Shown: in pieces, positions 6,715-8,737 of the stretch
Position numbering within the stretch: position 1 is the first letter of the stretch
How the letters are laid out: each line of letters starts with the position of its first letter
Source of the DNA: Alphaproteobacteria bacterium
Lineage (GTDB): Bacteria; Pseudomonadota; Alphaproteobacteria; Puniceispirillales; Puniceispirillaceae
Direction of reading: 5' to 3'
DNA: 8,737 nt
Assembly: GCA_016780695.1 (NCBI GenBank)
Contig: JADHLK010000058.1
Coordinates: forward strand, 1 to 8,737
Notes under the pieces: generated by a model
Seen by the model: only the letters and a program-made list of their open reading frames with translations
What the model was told of the DNA's origin: nothing
Databases searched by the model: none
Made by a program: the position numbers and the translations under genes

Positions 6715-8058
6715 ATGGCAGGTATTTTTGGCACAGACGGGGTGCGCGCCCGCATCAATACCGGCCCGATGCGGGCAGAGGCTGTGGTGCGGCTGGCTTT
6801 GGCGGCGGGGCGCTGGTTTATCCAGAATCAGCCGCCGCGCAGCTCTGGCCGTCCGCTGGTGGTGATCGGCAAGGATACGCGCCTGTCCGGCTATATGCTG
6901 GAGGCAGCTTTGGTCTCTGGCTTTACCTCTATCGGCATGGATTGTCGGATGACTGGGCCAGTGCCAACGGCGGCGATTGCGCATCTGACCCATTCCCTGC
7001 GGGCTGAGCTGGGGGTGATGATCTCCGCCTCGCATAATCCGCATTATGATAATGGTATAAAGCTGTTTGGGCCGGACGGGCTGAAGCTGCCGGATCATAT
7101 TGAAGAGGAAATCAGCCAGCTGGCGGAGGGCTCTATCTCATTGGCGGCTGCCGAAGCGCTGGGCCGGGCGCGCCGCATGACCAATGCCGTGGACCGCTAT
7201 GTTGAGACGGCCAAGGCGACTTTTCCGCGCGGGCTGCAGCTGGACGGGATGAAGATTGTGGTGGATTGCGCGCATGGGGCCGCCTATCGGACAGCCCCGG
7301 AGTGTCTGCATGAGCTGGGGGCGGAGGTGATCGCGCTGAATAACGCGCCAGACGGGCTGAATATCAATGCTGGCTGCGGGGCAACTGAGCCGGAGATGAT
7401 GGCGGCAGCGGTGCGTGAAAATGGCGCCGATATTGGTATCGCGCTGGATGGCGATGCAGACCGGCTGATTCTGGCAGATGAAAGCGGCACGGTGCGCGAT
7501 GGGGATTATGTGCTGGCGGCACTCGCGCTGGACTGGGCGGCATCCGGCCAGCTGACCGGGCCGGTGGTCGGCACGCTGATGACCAATTTGGGGCTGGAAA
7601 AAAAGCTGGCCGCAGCAGGCATTGACTTTCGGCGGGCGGCGGTCGGGGATCGCTATATCCATGAGATGATGACGCAGACCGGCGGCAATCTGGGCGGCGA
7701 GCAATCTGGCCATATTTTAATGCCGGAGGTGATCCGGTCTGGTGATGGTCTGGTCGCGGCCTTGCAAATTCTGGGCCTGATGGCGCGCCGGAATGTGCCA
7801 GCCAGTCGGCTATTGGCTTGTTTTGACAAGGTGCCGCAAAAGATGGTCAACCTGTCCGGCGTGGAGCGGGCGCGGCTGGAAGACCCGGCGGTAAGCAAGC
7901 TGAAAGACAGTCTGGAAGCAGATTTTGCAGGTGAGGGGCGGATCGTTCTGCGCGCCTCTGGCACCGAGCCGCTGGTGCGGGTGATGGTTGAGGCGGCGGA
8001 TGAAACCCGCCTTGATGCCGCGATGGAACAGCTCTGCTCTGCCCTGCAGGCCGGGTGA
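6715..8058 (+). CDS. glmM: Phosphoglucosamine mutase GlmM
   Basis: A 447-residue cytosolic enzyme, almost exactly the length of the E. coli protein. It interconverts glucosamine-6-phosphate and glucosamine-1-phosphate, the step before GlmU makes UDP-GlcNAc for peptidoglycan and lipopolysaccharide. The four signature elements of the alpha-D-phosphohexomutase family are intact: phosphoserine loop ISASHNP with catalytic Ser106, metal-binding DGDADR at 245-250, sugar-binding GGEQSGH at 327-333, and phosphate-binding RASGTEP at 413-419. The N-terminus MAGIFGTDGVRA matches the family start. I therefore chose ATG 6715 (preceded by AGGA at 6700-6703) over an in-frame TTG at 6628 that would add 29 unmatched residues and overlap the candidate promoter. 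The usual upstream partner folP is separated from it by the methyltransferase gene. Confidence 0.97.
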   Translation: MAGIFGTDGVRARINTGPMRAEAVVRLALAAGRWFIQNQPPRSSGRPLVVIGKDTRLSGYMLEAALVSGFTSIGMDCRMTGPVPTAAIAHLTHSLRAELGVMISASHNPHYDNGIKLFGPDGLKLPDHIEEEISQLAEGSISLAAAEALGRARRMTNAVDRYVETAKATFPRGLQLDGMKIVVDCAHGAAYRTAPECLHELGAEVIALNNAPDGLNINAGCGATEPEMMAAAVRENGADIGIALDGDADRLILADESGTVRDGDYVLAALALDWAASGQLTGPVVGTLMTNLGLEKKLAAAGIDFRRAAVGDRYIHEMMTQTGGNLGGEQSGHILMPEVIRSGDGLVAALQILGLMARRNVPASRLLACFDKVPQKMVNLSGVERARLEDPAVSKLKDSLEADFAGEGRIVLRASGTEPLVRVMVEAADETRLDAAMEQLCSALQAG

Positions 8059-8158
8059 AATACAACCCCGGATAAAGGCGTTCCCTTCCTCAGCTACCTG
8101 GCATTTGTTTTTTTGCACTTGTGGCTGTGCCATTAATTGCACGATCTCGTTGTCACTC

Positions 8159-8164
8159 AGGAGG
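8159..8164 (+). promoter_or_regulatory. Strong Shine-Dalgarno for the 78-residue protein
   Basis: AGGAGG, followed by 8 bases and ATG at 8173, is an ideal ribosome binding site. It decides the start in favour of 8173 over an in-frame TTG at 8137, and it is the best evidence that this small reading frame is a real gene. Confidence 0.75.
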
Positions 8165-8172
8165 GCAAGAAG

Positions 8173-8409
8173 ATGACGATCCGCATGATGGCGTTAGAGG
8201 CGTATATGGCCCATATCAGGGAAAAGCGCTTTACCGATTATCTGGCCGAAATGATGAGTGGCCCTGAAAATATTGAGGTCATTGAAATAGAGACAGAGGA
8301 TGCAATCGCCTGCGCCTGGCAACAGGTCGGAGAGGATTTGCGTCTGGCCATGGGGGTTATTGATGGCGAGATTGCCGAAGAAAACCACCCGCGGCAAAAA
8401 GCCAGCTAG
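8173..8409 (+). CDS. Small hypothetical protein, 78 residues, function unknown
   Basis: I do not recognise this protein. It begins MTIRMMALEAYMAHIREKRF and has a likely amphipathic helical first half, then an acidic stretch (IEVIEIETEDA), a hydrophobic and acidic segment containing CAWQQVGEDLRLAMGVIDGE, and a short basic tail ending RQKAS. There is no signal peptide, clear membrane helix or metal-binding cysteine pair; it has a single Cys. It is likely a soluble cytoplasmic protein. It starts 114 bases after the glmM stop, in the same direction, with its own strong ribosome binding site. I see no obvious terminator after glmM, so it may be co-transcribed, or it may have its own promoter in the T-rich stretch around 8104-8140, where I could not find well-spaced hexamers. 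It could be a small regulator or adaptor, but nothing in the sequence shows that. Confidence 0.7.
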   Translation: MTIRMMALEAYMAHIREKRFTDYLAEMMSGPENIEVIEIETEDAIACAWQQVGEDLRLAMGVIDGEIAEENHPRQKAS

Positions 8410-8460
8410 CCTGTCAAGGGCCAAAAAAAAGTCACCCATAAAACATCCGAACAAGAAGTT

Positions 8461-8477
8461 TTATCTAAATTAGATAA
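8461..8477. repeat. 17-base AT-rich palindrome in the intergenic region
   Basis: TTATCTAA (8461-8468), one central A, then its exact reverse complement TTAGATAA (8470-8477). It lies in a 130-base, noticeably AT-rich gap between two convergent genes (8410-8539). The arms have little GC, so it is a poor terminator stem. It resembles a dimeric regulator binding site, although no gene start lies close to it on either strand. Confidence 0.6.
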
Positions 8478-8539
8478 TAATAGTAATAGGTCAAAGATAC
8501 GGTTAGCCTATGCCGGGCCATTACCTCCTGCCGAGCAAT

Positions 8540-8737
8540 TCAACGCTTACGCGCCTGCTCCTGAGCATGTTGTATTTCTGTGAGCGTTTCTGGCAATTCT
8601 TCAATGTGAATGGCGCGGCTTAAGGGAATCCGGTCGCGTTGATAATGGATCAGTTCTTCCATTTTTGCATCTGTATAATATGCTCCATCAACAATGTTTA
8701 TCAAAACAACATTTTCAGATGGTGAGGTCTGAAATCT
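8540..8737 (-). CDS. 3' end of an unrecognised minus-strand gene (partial at the window edge)
   Basis: On the minus strand the frame is open from the window edge to a TGA at 8542-8540, giving 65 residues with no start in view. The visible sequence includes NVVLINIVDGAYY, KMEELIHYQRDRIPLS and IHIEELPETLTEIQ, and ends QARKR. It looks like genuine protein: a beta-strand-like hydrophobic segment followed by charged helices and a basic terminus, without the Arg/Pro/Ala-rich composition typical of frames antisense to GC-rich genes here. I cannot name the family from this fragment. It is convergent with the 78-residue gene. The lower GC content of this end of the window hints at accessory or transferred DNA, which is inference. 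Confidence 0.5.
   Translation of the reverse strand, partial: RFQTSPSENVVLINIVDGAYYTDAKMEELIHYQRDRIPLSRAIHIEELPETLTEIQHAQEQARKR

Noticed and set aside
8059..8172. A possible terminator after glmM (T-run at 8104-8114 near short inverted GCAC/GTGC arms)
   Set aside because: The T-run precedes the weak 4-base stem rather than following it, so it does not make an intrinsic terminator on the plus strand.
8465..8521. An 18-codon minus-strand micro-ORF preceded by AGGAGG
   Set aside because: The Shine-Dalgarno is only 2 bases from the ATG, too close for efficient initiation, and the product is a short Tyr-rich string with no support.

Overview
The window is GC-rich bacterial chromosome, dense with genes, and most likely from an alphaproteobacterium. 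The main evidence is the gene order cpoB(ybgF)-tilS-ftsH-folP-glmM, a layout I know from Alphaproteobacteria, where it follows tolQRAB-pal. The dihydropteroate synthase also carries an N-terminal extension of the kind seen in alphaproteobacterial FolP proteins. I cannot place it to genus from sequence alone.

Layout. At 1-978 is the 3' part of cpoB (Tol-Pal coordination and cell division); its 5' end lies outside the window. It overlaps tilS (953-2332, tRNA-Ile lysidine synthetase) by 26 bases. A 42-base gap with a good ribosome binding site leads to ftsH (2375-4303, membrane AAA+ zinc protease), followed after 2 bases by folP (4306-5589, dihydropteroate synthase). These four genes read as one co-directional unit that joins envelope maintenance, translation accuracy, membrane proteolysis and folate synthesis.

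The usual folP-glmM junction is interrupted by a convergent gene on the minus strand (5603-6454), a D12-class DNA adenine methyltransferase with no restriction nuclease beside it. Next comes a 260-base divergent intergenic region with a plausible promoter, then glmM (6715-8058, phosphoglucosamine mutase, which feeds UDP-GlcNAc and peptidoglycan synthesis). A 78-residue protein of unknown function follows (8173-8409), with a near-perfect Shine-Dalgarno. After it, the sequence becomes more AT-rich and holds a 17-base palindrome. At the right edge is the 3' end of an unrecognised minus-strand gene (8540-8737).

The least ordinary parts are: a 15-bp tandem repeat, about 7-8 units, inside folP that adds a GLSxx pentapeptide array between the N-terminal extension and the catalytic barrel; a second, weaker 15-bp pentapeptide array in the cpoB linker; and the orphan methyltransferase set into a housekeeping gene cluster. 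I see no CRISPR array, insertion sequence, tRNA or rRNA. I find no convincing case for a wholly new multi-gene system.
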